The notes under the pieces were generated by a model. The model did no database searches. It saw nothing but the letters and a program-made list of their open reading frames with translations, and was not told the origin of the DNA. The position numbers and the translations under genes are program-made. 50,241 nucleotides of DNA from JBBSMX01 sp038232935 (GTDB taxonomy: Bacteria; Bacteroidota; Rhodothermia; Rhodothermales; JANQRZ01). This document shows, piece after piece, positions 7,802-17,208 of this stretch. The DNA is taken from NCBI GenBank assembly GCA_038232935.1, contig JBBSMX010000016.1:1-50241 (forward strand), in the 5' to 3' direction. Positions within the stretch are counted from its first letter, which is position 1. Every line of letters begins with the position of its first letter.

Positions 7802-9753
7802 TCATCTGTTCTGCCGGTTCTCGACGAGGTCGTCTACGACGGCGGGGTCGGCGAGGGTGGAGGTGTCGCCGAGGTTGGCGTGGTCGTTCTCGGCGATCTT
7901 GCGCAGGATGCGCCGCATGATCTTCCCGCTCCGCGTCTTCGGCAGCGCCGGGGCGAACTGGATCCGGTCCGGCCTGGCGAACGGACCGATGGCCGCGCGG
8001 ACGTGCTGGACGAGGTCCTCCCGCAACGCCTCGGTGGGCTCGACGCCGACGTTGAGCGTGACGTAGGCGTAGATCCCCTGCCCTTTGATCTCGTGCGGGT
8101 AGCCGACGACGGCGGCCTCGGCCACGTCCTCGTGCGCCACGAGCGCGCTCTCCACCTCGGCCGTGCCCATCCGGTGGCCCGAGACGTTGATCACGTCGTC
8201 CATCCGGCCGGTGATCCAGTAGTAGCCGTCGGCGTCGCGACGGCAGCCGTCGCCGGTGAAGTAGGTGCCGGGGAAGGCCGTGAAGTAGGCGTTGACGAAG
8301 CGCCAGTGGTTCTTGTAGACCGTCCGCGCCTGCCCCGGCCACGAGTCTGTGATGACGAGTCGGCCCTCGCCTTCCCCTTCGATCACCTCGCCCGCGGCGT
8401 CGAGCAGTTCGGGCTGGATGCCGAAGAGCGGGCGCCCGGCGGACCCCGGCTTCTGCGCGAGCGCCCCCGGCAGGCCCGTGATCATGATCCCGCCCGTCTC
8501 CGTCTGCCACCACGTGTCGACGATCGGGCAGCCCTCTTCGCCGACCACCTCGTAGTACCACCGCCACGCCTCCGGGTTGATCGGCTCGCCGACGGTCCCG
8601 AGCACGCGGAGGCTGGAGCGGTCCGTGCCCCCGACGAACGCATCGCCCTTGGCGATGAGCGCGCGGATCGCCGTCGGCGCGGTGTAGAACTGGTTCACGC
8701 CGTGGCGGCCGATGACCTCCCAGTACCGGCTCGCGTCGGGGTAGGTCGGGATCCCTTCGAAGAGAACCTGCGTGGCCCCGTTCGCGAGCGGGCCGTAGAC
8801 GATGTACGAGTGGCCCGTAACCCAGCCGACATCGGCCGCGCACCAGTACACGTCGCCCTCGTGGTAGTCGAAGACGAGTTCGTGCGTGAGCGAGGTGTAG
8901 ACGAGGTAGCCCGCCGTGGTGTGGACGACGCCCTCGGCTTGCCCGTCGAGCCAGAGGTGTAGAGGATGAAGAGCGGGGCCTCGGCGTCCATCGCCTCGCA
9001 CGGGCAGTGGGCGCTCACGGCGTCGAGCGCGTCGTGGAGCCACACGTCCACGTCGTCATTCCAGTGGACGTCGGCCCCCGTGTTCTGGACGACGAGGACG
9101 GTCCGCACGTCGGGGCACTGGTCGAGCGCGCGGTCGACGTTCTCCTTCAGCGCGACGCGCTTGCCGCCGCGCCGGCCCTCGTCCGCGGTGACGACGAACG
9201 TGGAGTCGCAGTCGAGAATGCGGGAGGCGAGCGCGTCCGGGCTGAACCCGGCGAAGACGACGGAATGCACCGCGCCGATGCGGGCGCAGGCGAGCATGGC
9301 GTAGGCCGCCTCGGGGATCATCGGGAGGTAGAGCGTGACGCGGTCGCCCTTCTTCACCCCGTGCGCCTTGAGCACGTTTGCGAGGCGGGCGACAGCGTCC
9401 TGCACCTCGGCGTACGTGATGGGCCGGGCCTCCTCGCTGGGCTCGTCGGGCTCGAAGATCAGTGCCACGCGGTCACCGTGGCCGGCCTCGACGTGGCGGT
9501 CCACGCAGTTGTAGCAGGCGTTCGTCGTGCCACCGACGTACCAGCGGATGTGGACGTCGTTCGGGTCGAAGGAGACCTCGCGGACGGTGTCGAAGGGCTC
9601 GAACCAATCGATCCGCTCGGCTTGTTCAGCCCAGAACGCCTCATTGTCGTCGATGGAGCGGCGGTACATCTGCTCGTACGCCTCCATCGAGCCGACGTGG
9701 GCGCGGCGTTGGAAATCGGCGGGGGGTGGGTAGGAGGCGGGGGCGTCGGCCAT
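7802..9753 (-). pseudogene. acs: Acetyl-CoA synthetase, frameshifted
   Basis: Together the two frames encode a full-length AMP-forming acetate-CoA ligase of about 650 residues. The first part runs from ATG 9753 (FQRRAHVGSMEAYEQMYRRS) through the acetyl-CoA synthetase N-terminus and the P-loop TSGSTGKP. There the frame breaks: the next codons, EGVVHTTAGYLVYTS, continue in the frame that ends at 7802. A single missing base at about 8935-8938 (CCGAG where CCGGAG is expected) explains the break. Downstream parts are intact: WWQTETGG, the YFTGD and GRMDDVINVSGHRMGTAE signatures, and the C-terminal PKTRSGKIMRRILRKIA with the lysine that is acetylated in this family. The enzyme makes acetyl-CoA from acetate. 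A real null allele and a consensus error are both possible. Confidence 0.88.
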
Positions 9754-9992
9754 CGCGGTATGCGGTTGGGTAGCTGGAGCGAAGAGGGAATCGAGAAGGT
9801 ACTACGTGCATTAATATCGAAGGTCAGGTCGTCGCGAGCGAGCCCCCATCGCACCAGACCTCCCCTCGCGATCTGAGCGCGGCGGTAAGGCGATAGTCGA
9901 CGAGCGAAGCCCGCTTTGTTTCTCGTTGTCCGCTGATGGGGAGAAACCGCCCGTATCTTGCGTATAAGGCTAGAACCTCCCTTTCGTAGCGT

Positions 9993-11381
9993 ATGGCCTT
10001 CTTCACTCGCACAACGTATCCGGCCCGCTTCCCCGGCCAACCGCTGCTGGAGATCCAGCGCGACCCGCTCGGCACGTTCGAGCGGATGGCGGCCACGGGC
10101 GGCGCGCTCGTCGAGGCCGACATGGGGCTACGCCCGTTCTTCCTCGTCACCGACCCGGAACTGGTTAAAGAGCTACTCACGACGCCCACCGATGCCTTCG
10201 TCAAGAGCCCGGTGCTGCGGCGGACGAAGGTCGTGCTCGGCGAGGGCCTGCTGACGAGCGAGGACCCGGTCCACCGGAGGCATCGCAGGCTAGTTCTCCC
10301 GGCGTTCCACCACCACCGCCTCCGGGGCTATGCCGAGACGATGGTGGACCTCACCGCGCGCACGGCCGATTCGTGGCAGGACGCCGAGGTCTTCGCGCTC
10401 GACCGGCAGATGATGCAGCTCACCCTCCGAATCGCCGCCGAGACCCTCTTCGGCGCGCACGTTGGCTTCGCCGTGGTCCGGATCAACCGGGCGCTGGAGA
10501 CGACGATGCGGGTGTTCCGTCGCCGGATGATGAACCCGCTCGCCGACCTCCTCCTGAAGCTGCCGCTCCCCGAGAGCCGCCGCCTCCGCCGCGCCCGCGC
10601 CGACCTCGACCGTGTCGTCTACGACATCATCGCCTCCCGCCGCGCCGAGCGCCGGCCCCGCACCGACCTCCTCGCGCTGCTGCTGGAGGCGCAGGACGAG
10701 GACACCGGGCAGCACCTCACCGATGAAGAGATCCGCGATGAGGTGATGACCCTCTTCCTCGCCGGCCACGAGACGACGGCGAACGCGCTCACGTGGACCA
10801 CAGTGCTCCTCGCCCGGCACCCGAACGTTGAAGCCCGCCTCCACGCCGAAGTCGACGCCGCCCTCGGCGGCCGTCGCGCCGGCTTCGACGACCTGCCAAA
10901 TCTCCCGTATACACGTCAGGTGTTCAGCGAGGCGCTGCGGCTGTACCCGCCCGCGTGGGCCGTCAGCCGCCAGGCCGCACGCGATACCATCCTCGGTGGG
11001 CACCGCATCCCCAAAGGCGCTATTCTGACGATCAGCCCCTACGTCATCCACCGCGATGCGAGGCTTTGGACACACCCCGAGGAGTTCGACCCGGACCGCT
11101 TCGTGCCGGAGGCCGGTATCCAGCGGCACAAGTTCGCATACGTCCCGTTCAGCGCCGGCCGCCGCGGCTGCATCGGCGAGCAGTTCGCGTGGATGGAGGG
11201 CACGCTCGTCCTCGCCACGCTCGCCCAGCGGTGGCGGCTCCGCCTCGCCGACGAGCAGCCGATCCCGCTCCAGCCGAGCGTCACCCTCCGGCCGGGCCGC
11301 TCCGTTCCCGTCGTTGCGCACCGGCGCGAATCGGTGTTTGCGGAGGAATCAGAAACGTTGCAGCAGAGCACGTCGCCGTAG
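9993..11381 (+). CDS. Cytochrome P450
   Basis: A 462-residue P450 with all class signatures: the I-helix oxygen-activation motif AGHETT (about 257-262), the K-helix EALR (about 312-315), the PERF-like DPDRF, and the heme-binding loop FSAGRRGCIGEQFA with the thiolate cysteine near residue 393. There is no N-terminal membrane anchor, so it should be cytosolic and depend on separate ferredoxin or flavodoxin partners, none of which are adjacent. The sequence style resembles the bacterial CYP102-heme-domain/CYP4-like fatty-acid hydroxylase clade, but the substrate is unknown. It stands alone, divergent from acs across a 239-bp gap. Confidence 0.93.
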   Translation: MAFFTRTTYPARFPGQPLLEIQRDPLGTFERMAATGGALVEADMGLRPFFLVTDPELVKELLTTPTDAFVKSPVLRRTKVVLGEGLLTSEDPVHRRHRRLVLPAFHHHRLRGYAETMVDLTARTADSWQDAEVFALDRQMMQLTLRIAAETLFGAHVGFAVVRINRALETTMRVFRRRMMNPLADLLLKLPLPESRRLRRARADLDRVVYDIIASRRAERRPRTDLLALLLEAQDEDTGQHLTDEEIRDEVMTLFLAGHETTANALTWTTVLLARHPNVEARLHAEVDAALGGRRAGFDDLPNLPYTRQVFSEALRLYPPAWAVSRQAARDTILGGHRIPKGAILTISPYVIHRDARLWTHPEEFDPDRFVPEAGIQRHKFAYVPFSAGRRGCIGEQFAWMEGTLVLATLAQRWRLRLADEQPIPLQPSVTLRPGRSVPVVAHRRESVFAEESETLQQSTSP

Positions 11382-11578
11382 CACCAATGTAGCCGAATCA
11401 CTTGATAACAGGCACTTGCATGCCGGGGAGAAAATCCTTATCAATAAGAAGAAGCACGCCGCCGAACAGCCTGCTCCGCCATCTCATCGGTGATCGGCCC
11501 CTCTAACCACGGAAGACGCGGCGAGCGACTCGCCGGCGGCCAGCCCGATCCTACTTCTAGCTATTTCTCAAGGCTTCC

Positions 11579-12877
11579 ATGGTCGCTGCTTCCCATTCCG
11601 CTCCCGTCCGATCCGCCCGGTATGCTATCGCGCTCGTTGCGATGATGTTCAGCACGGCCGCCTACGCACAGGTGCCTGTCGACCTCAGCACGTGGACGGT
11701 CGAGGGCCCCGACCTCGGAAACTGGCAGGTCGCCGCCGACGGGGAGAGCGTGCTCCAGACCGTCAACCAACTCGGGCCAACCTTCTTCGTCAGCCCGGGC
11801 GACCTCTTCGACCAGACCATCGAGGGCTCGTTCGGCGTCGAGACGACGGGCGATGACGACTACATCGGGTTCGTCTTCGGCTACCAGAGCCCGCTCGAGA
11901 GCGAAAGCGACGAGCCGACGGACTTCGCGTTCTTCCTCCTCGACTGGAAGCAGACGGACCAGACCTTCAACGGCGTCTTTGCCGCTGCGGGCTTCACCCT
12001 GGCGCGCGTGGATACGATCGTGACGAATTTGGAAGCGACCTCCCCCTTCTGGCAGCACGACGACGAGCCCCCCGGCTACAACATCGTCGCCACGGACTAC
12101 GACCCGGAGCGAGGCTGGGACGACAACACCGTCTACAACTTCACGCTTCTCTACACGCCAGACCAGATTACCGTCTCGATCGACGGAGGCGACTTCGAGA
12201 ACGAGGTCGTTTTCAACGTGACGGCGACCGACGCGGGGATGGAATCGTTCCCATCCGGACGGTTCGGGTTCTACAATTACTCGCAGGCCCAAGTCCGCTA
12301 CGCGGGCTTCACCCTCCTCGACGGGGACGACGACGGCATCGCGGACGGCGAGGACAACTGCCCGTCGATGCCGAATCCGAATCAGGAAGACGACGATGAC
12401 GACGGGGTCGGTGATGTCTGCGATAACTGCTCGGCGGCGGAAAATCCGGACCAGGAAGACGGCGACGGGGATACCGTCGGGGACGTATGCGACAACTGTC
12501 CCACCGTGGAGAACCCCGATCAGGCAGACAGCGATGGCGACGGCGTGGGCGACGCCTGCGAGTCCGTCGCCGTGGATCCCGAGGCCGCGACGCCAGAGGA
12601 AACAACCTTGCTCGACGTATACCCGAACCCCGCTGGGCCGGGAAGCCGCTCGACGGTGACCGTCCCGTTCTACCTCGCCGAGGCAGGCCCCGTCCGCATC
12701 AGCATCTACGACATGCTGGGACGGGAAGTGGCTACCCTTGTGGATGCCGCGCGGGCCGCGGGTCCCAACGAGGCGACGTGGCAGGTCCCGCAAGGCGACC
12801 ACGCCGCCGGGCTCTACCTCATCCGACTCCGCGTGGGCACGGAGTCCTGGACGCAGCAAGTGCTGATCGTGCGATAG
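11579..12877 (+). CDS. Secreted thrombospondin type 3 repeat protein with T9SS sorting tail
   Basis: A 432-residue exported protein. The signal peptide ends near AYA-Q (residues 30-31). Residues 33-245 form a jelly-roll domain like the thrombospondin C-terminal domain (GFVFGYQSPLE, FFLLDWKQTDQTFNG, GRFGFYNYSQAQVRYAGF). Next come four calcium-binding type 3 repeats with DxDxDG and DNCP motifs (about 248-330). The last 80 residues match the type IX secretion C-terminal sorting domain: LDVYPNPAG, then RISIYDMLGREVATLVD and GLYLIRL. It should cross the outer membrane by T9SS and be surface-attached or released, with folding dependent on calcium. The domain order is jelly roll before the type 3 repeats, the reverse of animal thrombospondins. 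Confidence 0.9.
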   Translation: MVAASHSAPVRSARYAIALVAMMFSTAAYAQVPVDLSTWTVEGPDLGNWQVAADGESVLQTVNQLGPTFFVSPGDLFDQTIEGSFGVETTGDDDYIGFVFGYQSPLESESDEPTDFAFFLLDWKQTDQTFNGVFAAAGFTLARVDTIVTNLEATSPFWQHDDEPPGYNIVATDYDPERGWDDNTVYNFTLLYTPDQITVSIDGGDFENEVVFNVTATDAGMESFPSGRFGFYNYSQAQVRYAGFTLLDGDDDGIADGEDNCPSMPNPNQEDDDDDGVGDVCDNCSAAENPDQEDGDGDTVGDVCDNCPTVENPDQADSDGDGVGDACESVAVDPEAATPEETTLLDVYPNPAGPGSRSTVTVPFYLAEAGPVRISIYDMLGREVATLVDAARAAGPNEATWQVPQGDHAAGLYLIRLRVGTESWTQQVLIVR

Positions 12878-12919
12878 TGAGCCCCTACCGCTCCGACTCG
12901 CTGCGATCCTCTACTCCGT

Positions 12920-13978
12920 TCAGCGAGCCGCCGGAATCTGCTGCGTGAGGCAGTGAAACGCGCCGAGGCCCCACACGAGGTCGCGGCAGTCGATGGGCGT
13001 CACGGCGCGGTTGGGGAAGTACCGTTGCAGGGTCTCCTGTGCGACGGCGTCGGCCGGGTCGGCGAAGGCCGGGAGGAGGACGGCGCGGTTGCCGATGTAG
13101 AAGTTGGCGTAGGATGCCGGCAGCCGGTCGCCCTCCCACTCTACCGCCGCAGGCATCGGGAGCGTTACGATCTCGAAGCGGTTGAAGGCGCGGAGGGACG
13201 CGTCCCGGAGCCGGTCTAGGTTCTCGCGGAGCGGTTCGTAGTTCACGTCCGCCGGGTCGTCTTCTACGACCGTCACGACGGTGTTCGGGTTGACGAATCG
13301 GGTCAGGTCGTCGATGTGCCCGTCGGTGTCGTCGCCGACGATGCCGTCGCCGAGCCAGAGAATCTCGCGCACGCCGAACGCATCGCGGAGCCGCCGTTCG
13401 ATCTCGCCTCGGGACGTGCCGGGGTTGCGGTTCGGGTGGAGCAGGCACGCCTCCGTCGTCAGCAATAGGCCGTCGCCGTTGACTTCGATGGAGCCGCCTT
13501 CGAGGATGAGGTCGTGCGCCTCGACGGGCGCCCCGACGATCTCCGCCATCCGCGCCGGGACGCGGTTGTCGAGCGCGAAGTCGGGGTATTTCTCGCCCCA
13601 GTTGTTGAACCGCCAGTCCGTCGCGATCCGCTCGCCTGCGCCGTTCACGACGAAGATCGCGCCGTAGTCGCGGACCCACTCGTTGTCCGTCGGGATGCGG
13701 TGGAAACGGACGTTCTCTTCGATCCCTTGGAGCCGGAGGAGTGCTCGGACAACATCTTCCCGTTGCTCGTCAAGCACATTGATGTGGACCGTCTCGCCGA
13801 TGTGGAGCGCACGGACGATCTCGACGTAGGTCGGGATGACGGCGTCGAGCTTACCGGGCCACGTGCCCTCGAAGTGGGGCCACGTGATCCACGTGCCTTC
13901 GTGGGGCTCCCACTCGGCCGGCATCCGGTAGCCACGGGCGGCGGCGCTACCGGGGGTGAAAGACTGGGGTTCAGGCAT
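12920..13978 (-). CDS. aguA: Agmatine deiminase
   Basis: A 352-residue guanidine-group-modifying enzyme that hydrolyses agmatine to N-carbamoylputrescine and ammonia. Family motifs are all present: RMPAEWEPHEGTWITWPH at the N-terminus, NEWVRDYGAIFV, LEGGSIEVNGDG, the DGHIDDLTRFV segment with the catalytic His and Asp, and the C-terminal FHCLTQQIPAA with the nucleophilic cysteine. It is the last gene of a leftward speA-aguB-aguA block, 75 bp after aguB. A palindromic element sits in that gap. Confidence 0.95.
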   Translation of the reverse strand: MPEPQSFTPGSAAARGYRMPAEWEPHEGTWITWPHFEGTWPGKLDAVIPTYVEIVRALHIGETVHINVLDEQREDVVRALLRLQGIEENVRFHRIPTDNEWVRDYGAIFVVNGAGERIATDWRFNNWGEKYPDFALDNRVPARMAEIVGAPVEAHDLILEGGSIEVNGDGLLLTTEACLLHPNRNPGTSRGEIERRLRDAFGVREILWLGDGIVGDDTDGHIDDLTRFVNPNTVVTVVEDDPADVNYEPLRENLDRLRDASLRAFNRFEIVTLPMPAAVEWEGDRLPASYANFYIGNRAVLLPAFADPADAVAQETLQRYFPNRAVTPIDCRDLVWGLGAFHCLTQQIPAAR

Positions 13979-13993
13979 GACGTTGAGAAACAG

Positions 13994-14022
13994 GTAGGGG
14001 CGGGTTTCAAACCCGCCCCTAC
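13994..14022. repeat. 29-nt intergenic palindrome (REP-like)
   Basis: GTAGGGGCGGGTTT (13994-14007) and its exact complement (14009-14022) flank one central base. It lies between aguB and aguA. It is a strong candidate for a dispersed palindromic repeat; as RNA it would form a 14-bp hairpin that could attenuate or stabilise the operon message. Confidence 0.8.
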
Positions 14023-14053
14023 AGCGGTGAAACAGAGCGCGCCCGCGGGCCGA

Positions 14054-14959
14054 TCACTCGGCGTCGAGGAAGCGGCGGGTGAGGGGGGCGTAGGCGTCGA
14101 TCCGACGGTCGCGGAAGAACGGCCAGCCGTGGCGAAGCGCCTCGATCTCTCCGAGGTCGGCCTCGACGACGAGCACCGTCTCCTCGTCGGCCCCCGCCTG
14201 CGCGACGATCTGCCCGTCCGGCGCGACGACGAAGCTGCTCCCCCAGAACTCGATGCCGTCGTCGGCGTCGGCGGCGTCGGGCGCGGGCTCGAAGCCGGTC
14301 CGGTTGACCGAGACGACGTAGCAGCCGTTGGCGATGGCATGGGCGCGCTGGGAAGTGATCCACGCGTCGCGCTGCGGGCCGCCGTGGCTCTCCTTTTCGT
14401 AGCGCTGCCAGCCGATGGCGGTGGGATAGAACAGGACCTGCGCGCCCTGCAACGCCGTCAGCCGGGCGGCCTCGGGATACCACTGGTCCCAGCAGATCAA
14501 CACGCCGAGGTCGCCGCGCTCGGTGGCGAAGCTCTTGAAGCCGAGGTCGCCGGGCGTGAAGTAGAACTTCTCGTAGAAGCGGGGGTCGTCGGGGATGTGC
14601 ATCTTGCGGTACATCCCGACGTAGCCGCGTGACCCGTCGAGCACGGCGGCGGTGTTGTGGTAGAGGCCGGCGGCGCGGCGCTCGAACAGGCTCGCCACGA
14701 TCGTCACGTCGAGCTCGGCGGAGAGCGCGGCGAGGGTGTCGGTGCTGGGGCCGGGGATCGGCTCGGCGAGGGCGAAGCGGGCGGCGTCCTCGGTCTGGCA
14801 GAAGTAGCGCGAGCGGAACAGCTCGGGCAGGCAGATCACCTCGGCCCCGCCAGACGCCGCCTCGCGAACGCCGTCCACGGCCTTCGCCATGTTGGCCTCG
14901 GGATCCTCGCCCATCGCCATTTGAACGAGGCCGAGTTTCAGAGTCGAGGTGTTGGGCAT
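14054..14959 (-). CDS. aguB: N-carbamoylputrescine amidase
   Basis: A 301-residue carbon-nitrogen hydrolase that converts N-carbamoylputrescine to putrescine, CO2 and ammonia. The nitrilase triad is readable: Glu in VICLPELFRSRYFCQ, Lys in YRKMHIPDDPRFYEKFYF, and Cys in VLICWDQWYPEAARL. The segments YFTPGD and WQRYEKESHGGPQRDAW are typical of the plant-type AguB group. ATG 14959 gives the standard start; the open frame extends further upstream but is unlike the family. It follows speA by 77 bp in the same direction. Confidence 0.95.
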   Translation of the reverse strand: MPNTSTLKLGLVQMAMGEDPEANMAKAVDGVREAASGGAEVICLPELFRSRYFCQTEDAARFALAEPIPGPSTDTLAALSAELDVTIVASLFERRAAGLYHNTAAVLDGSRGYVGMYRKMHIPDDPRFYEKFYFTPGDLGFKSFATERGDLGVLICWDQWYPEAARLTALQGAQVLFYPTAIGWQRYEKESHGGPQRDAWITSQRAHAIANGCYVVSVNRTGFEPAPDAADADDGIEFWGSSFVVAPDGQIVAQAGADEETVLVVEADLGEIEALRHGWPFFRDRRIDAYAPLTRRFLDAE

Positions 14960-14986
14960 GGCTTCAGCGTTGGCGCAGGGTGAAAG

Positions 14987-15015
14987 GTAGAGACGCCCCG
15001 CTGGGGTGTATCTAC
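14987..15015. repeat. 29-nt intergenic palindrome (imperfect)
   Basis: GTAGAGACGCCCC (14987-14999) pairs with GGGGTGTATCTAC (15003-15015) around a GCT loop; 12 of 13 positions pair, one as G-U. It sits between speA and aguB and has the same length and the same GTAG...CTAC ends as the palindrome at 13994-14022. Confidence 0.75.
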
Positions 15016-15036
15016 GGTGACGGAGGCGTCGCGGCG

Positions 15037-17031
15037 CTACTCGAACTGCGTGTCGTAGTAGGTGTATGTGCCGAGGATGCGGCGGTAGGCGTCGAGGACG
15101 GCCGTGGCCTCGCGGGGGCGGATCGTGCCGTCCTTCGACTTCTTGCGGAGGAGGAGCTCCATCCGCTTCTCCAGCCCCTGCGGGAAGTACTGGACACGCC
15201 CCAGCATCTCCTGCACCGTCGTCCCCGGAATCACGGTCTCGACGTAGAAGTTTTCCGGCTCCTCCTCGTCGGCGTAGACGTGGGCCTCGGTGACGCCGCC
15301 GAACAGGTTGTGCGTGTCGCCGAGGATGTCCTGGTAGGCCCCCATCAGGAAGAAGCCGAGGAGGTAGCGCTTGCCTTTCTCGAGCGGGTGGACTTCGAGG
15401 AACCGCTTGTCGTGGTCGGGCGCGACGAAGTGGCTGACCTTCCCGTCGGAGTCGCACGTGAGGTCGACGAGCGTGGCGCGGCGCGTAGGCTCCTCGTCGA
15501 GCCGGTGGATCGGCATGATCGGGAAGCGCTGCCCGATGGCCCAGTGGTCGAGGATGGACTGGAAGACGGAGAAGGCGCAGAGGTACTGGTCGACGAGGTG
15601 GTCGTCGAGGGCGTCGAGGTCAGGCGGGAGCCACTCGGGGTTGGCGCGGTGGACGCGGTCGTTGATGGCGCGGCAGACGCTCCAGTAGAGCCGCTCGGCG
15701 CGGGCCTTCTCGGCGAGGTCGAGGTAGCCGAACGAGAAGAGGGAGTCGGCCTGCTGCCGCTGCTCGGCGGCGTCGTGGTAGGCTTCGAGCACCTCGGCGA
15801 GGCGAAGCGGGCGGCCGTTCGCGCGGACGAGCTCGCGGATGCGGTAGAGCTCGTGGAGGATGGCGTGATCCTCTTTATCCGGCGTCCAGTCCATATCCGC
15901 CTCCGGCTTCGTCGTCACGCCGAAGACCTCGACGATGAGGACGGAGTGGTGGGCGGTGAGCGCCCGACCGTTCTCGGTCACGAGCGTCGGGGGCGGGACG
16001 TCCTCGGCGTCGCAGATCTCCTTGACGGCGAAGACGATGGCGTTGGCGTACTCCTGCACGGAGTAGTCGACGGCCCCGTGGGCGCCGAGCGCACCGGCCT
16101 CGTAGTTGACTCCCAGCCCGCCGCCGCAGTCGATGTAGCGGACGGGGAGGCCGCGCTTGCGGAGGTAGGCGTAGACGCGGGCGATCTCTCGGACGGCCGC
16201 CTTCAGGTTGTTGATGTCGGCGATCTGGCTGCCGAGGTGGAAGTGGAGCAGGTGGAGCGACGCGGTCCGCCCCGACGCTTCGAGCCGGTCGACGATCTCC
16301 AGCAGGTCCGGCGTCGAGACGCCGAACTTCGAGTTATCGCCGCCGGACTCGGCCCACTTGCCGGAGCCGCTCGCCGCGAGCCGGACGCGGAGCCCGAACC
16401 GAGGCTCGACGCCCATCTCGTCCGCCAGCCGCTCGATGGCCTCGAACTCGGCGTACTTCTCGACGACGGGGAGGATGTTCTTGCCGAGCCGCTGGAACGT
16501 CAGCATCAGCCGGAGCATCTCGGCGTCCTTGTAGCCGTTGCAGATGAGCAACGTCTCGTCGTCTTCAAGGTGCGAGAGCGTGGCGACGAGCTCGGCCTTC
16601 GAGCCACACTCCAGCCCGAAGTCGTACGGTTTGCCCGCCTCCACGATGTCCTCGACGACCTCGCGGAGCTGGTTGACCTTGATGGGGTAGACGCCGTTGT
16701 AACGGCCCTCGTACTCCGCCTCGGCGATGGCCGAGCGGAACGCCTCGTTCAGCTCGGTGACGCGGGTCGCGAGGAGGTCCTGGAACCGGATGAGGGCGGG
16801 GAACTCGACGCCCTGCCGCACGAGCTCTTCGGCGACGGCGTGGATGTCCACGGAGAGGTCGCTGCCGAAGCAGGGGCGGACGGCGGCATGGCCGCGCTCG
16901 TTGACGTGGAAGTAGTGCTCGCCCCACGAGGGGACGTGGTAGAGCCGCTCGGCATCGGCCGGGGTCCAGGGCTCCGGTTCGGCGGCGGCAGGCACAGTGT
17001 CGGGCAGGGTGACGAGGGCGTCAGTGCTCAA
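15037..17031 (-). CDS. speA: Biosynthetic arginine decarboxylase
   Basis: A 664-residue PLP-dependent fold-III decarboxylase making agmatine from arginine, of normal SpeA length. Motifs include the N-terminal WTPADAERLYHVPSWGEHYF, the PLP lysine in NGVYPIKVNQ (about residue 118), HFHLGSQI, IDCGGGLGVNYEA, and the C-terminal KKSKDGTIRP with TYYDTQFE at the end. The proposed start is a TTG at 17031; no ATG lies near the conserved N-terminus, and a GTG inside the leader is an alternative. It leads the speA-aguB-aguA block and diverges from the deoxyhypusine-synthase-like gene. Confidence 0.95.
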   Translation of the reverse strand: MSTDALVTLPDTVPAAAEPEPWTPADAERLYHVPSWGEHYFHVNERGHAAVRPCFGSDLSVDIHAVAEELVRQGVEFPALIRFQDLLATRVTELNEAFRSAIAEAEYEGRYNGVYPIKVNQLREVVEDIVEAGKPYDFGLECGSKAELVATLSHLEDDETLLICNGYKDAEMLRLMLTFQRLGKNILPVVEKYAEFEAIERLADEMGVEPRFGLRVRLAASGSGKWAESGGDNSKFGVSTPDLLEIVDRLEASGRTASLHLLHFHLGSQIADINNLKAAVREIARVYAYLRKRGLPVRYIDCGGGLGVNYEAGALGAHGAVDYSVQEYANAIVFAVKEICDAEDVPPPTLVTENGRALTAHHSVLIVEVFGVTTKPEADMDWTPDKEDHAILHELYRIRELVRANGRPLRLAEVLEAYHDAAEQRQQADSLFSFGYLDLAEKARAERLYWSVCRAINDRVHRANPEWLPPDLDALDDHLVDQYLCAFSVFQSILDHWAIGQRFPIMPIHRLDEEPTRRATLVDLTCDSDGKVSHFVAPDHDKRFLEVHPLEKGKRYLLGFFLMGAYQDILGDTHNLFGGVTEAHVYADEEEPENFYVETVIPGTTVQEMLGRVQYFPQGLEKRMELLLRKKSKDGTIRPREATAVLDAYRRILGTYTYYDTQFE

Positions 17032-17208
17032 TAGAACGGCGAGTTAGGGACCGAGAACGGGGGAGGTGAGAGACGGCGCGCTAAACGGAACGCGGGTCCA
17101 GCGGTTCCGAAAAACGGGGCGCGGGGCGTAAACTGCGGACGCGCTTGTATGGAACACCATGCGGCGTGTACGGTTCGCGCCGCCCCGCTCATCCCGTCCC
17201 TTCGACCG

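Noticed and set aside
8925..8945. Programmed ribosomal frameshift in acs
   Set aside because: No slippery heptamer or stable downstream structure is evident, and acs genes are not known to need frameshifting.
11440..11460. CTTAT-CA-ATAAG palindrome before the thrombospondin-like gene as an operator
   Set aside because: Only 5 bp per arm and more than 100 bp from the start codon; too weak to claim.
14629..17034. An 801-residue plus-strand frame opposite speA
   Set aside because: Antisense to a textbook SpeA sequence.
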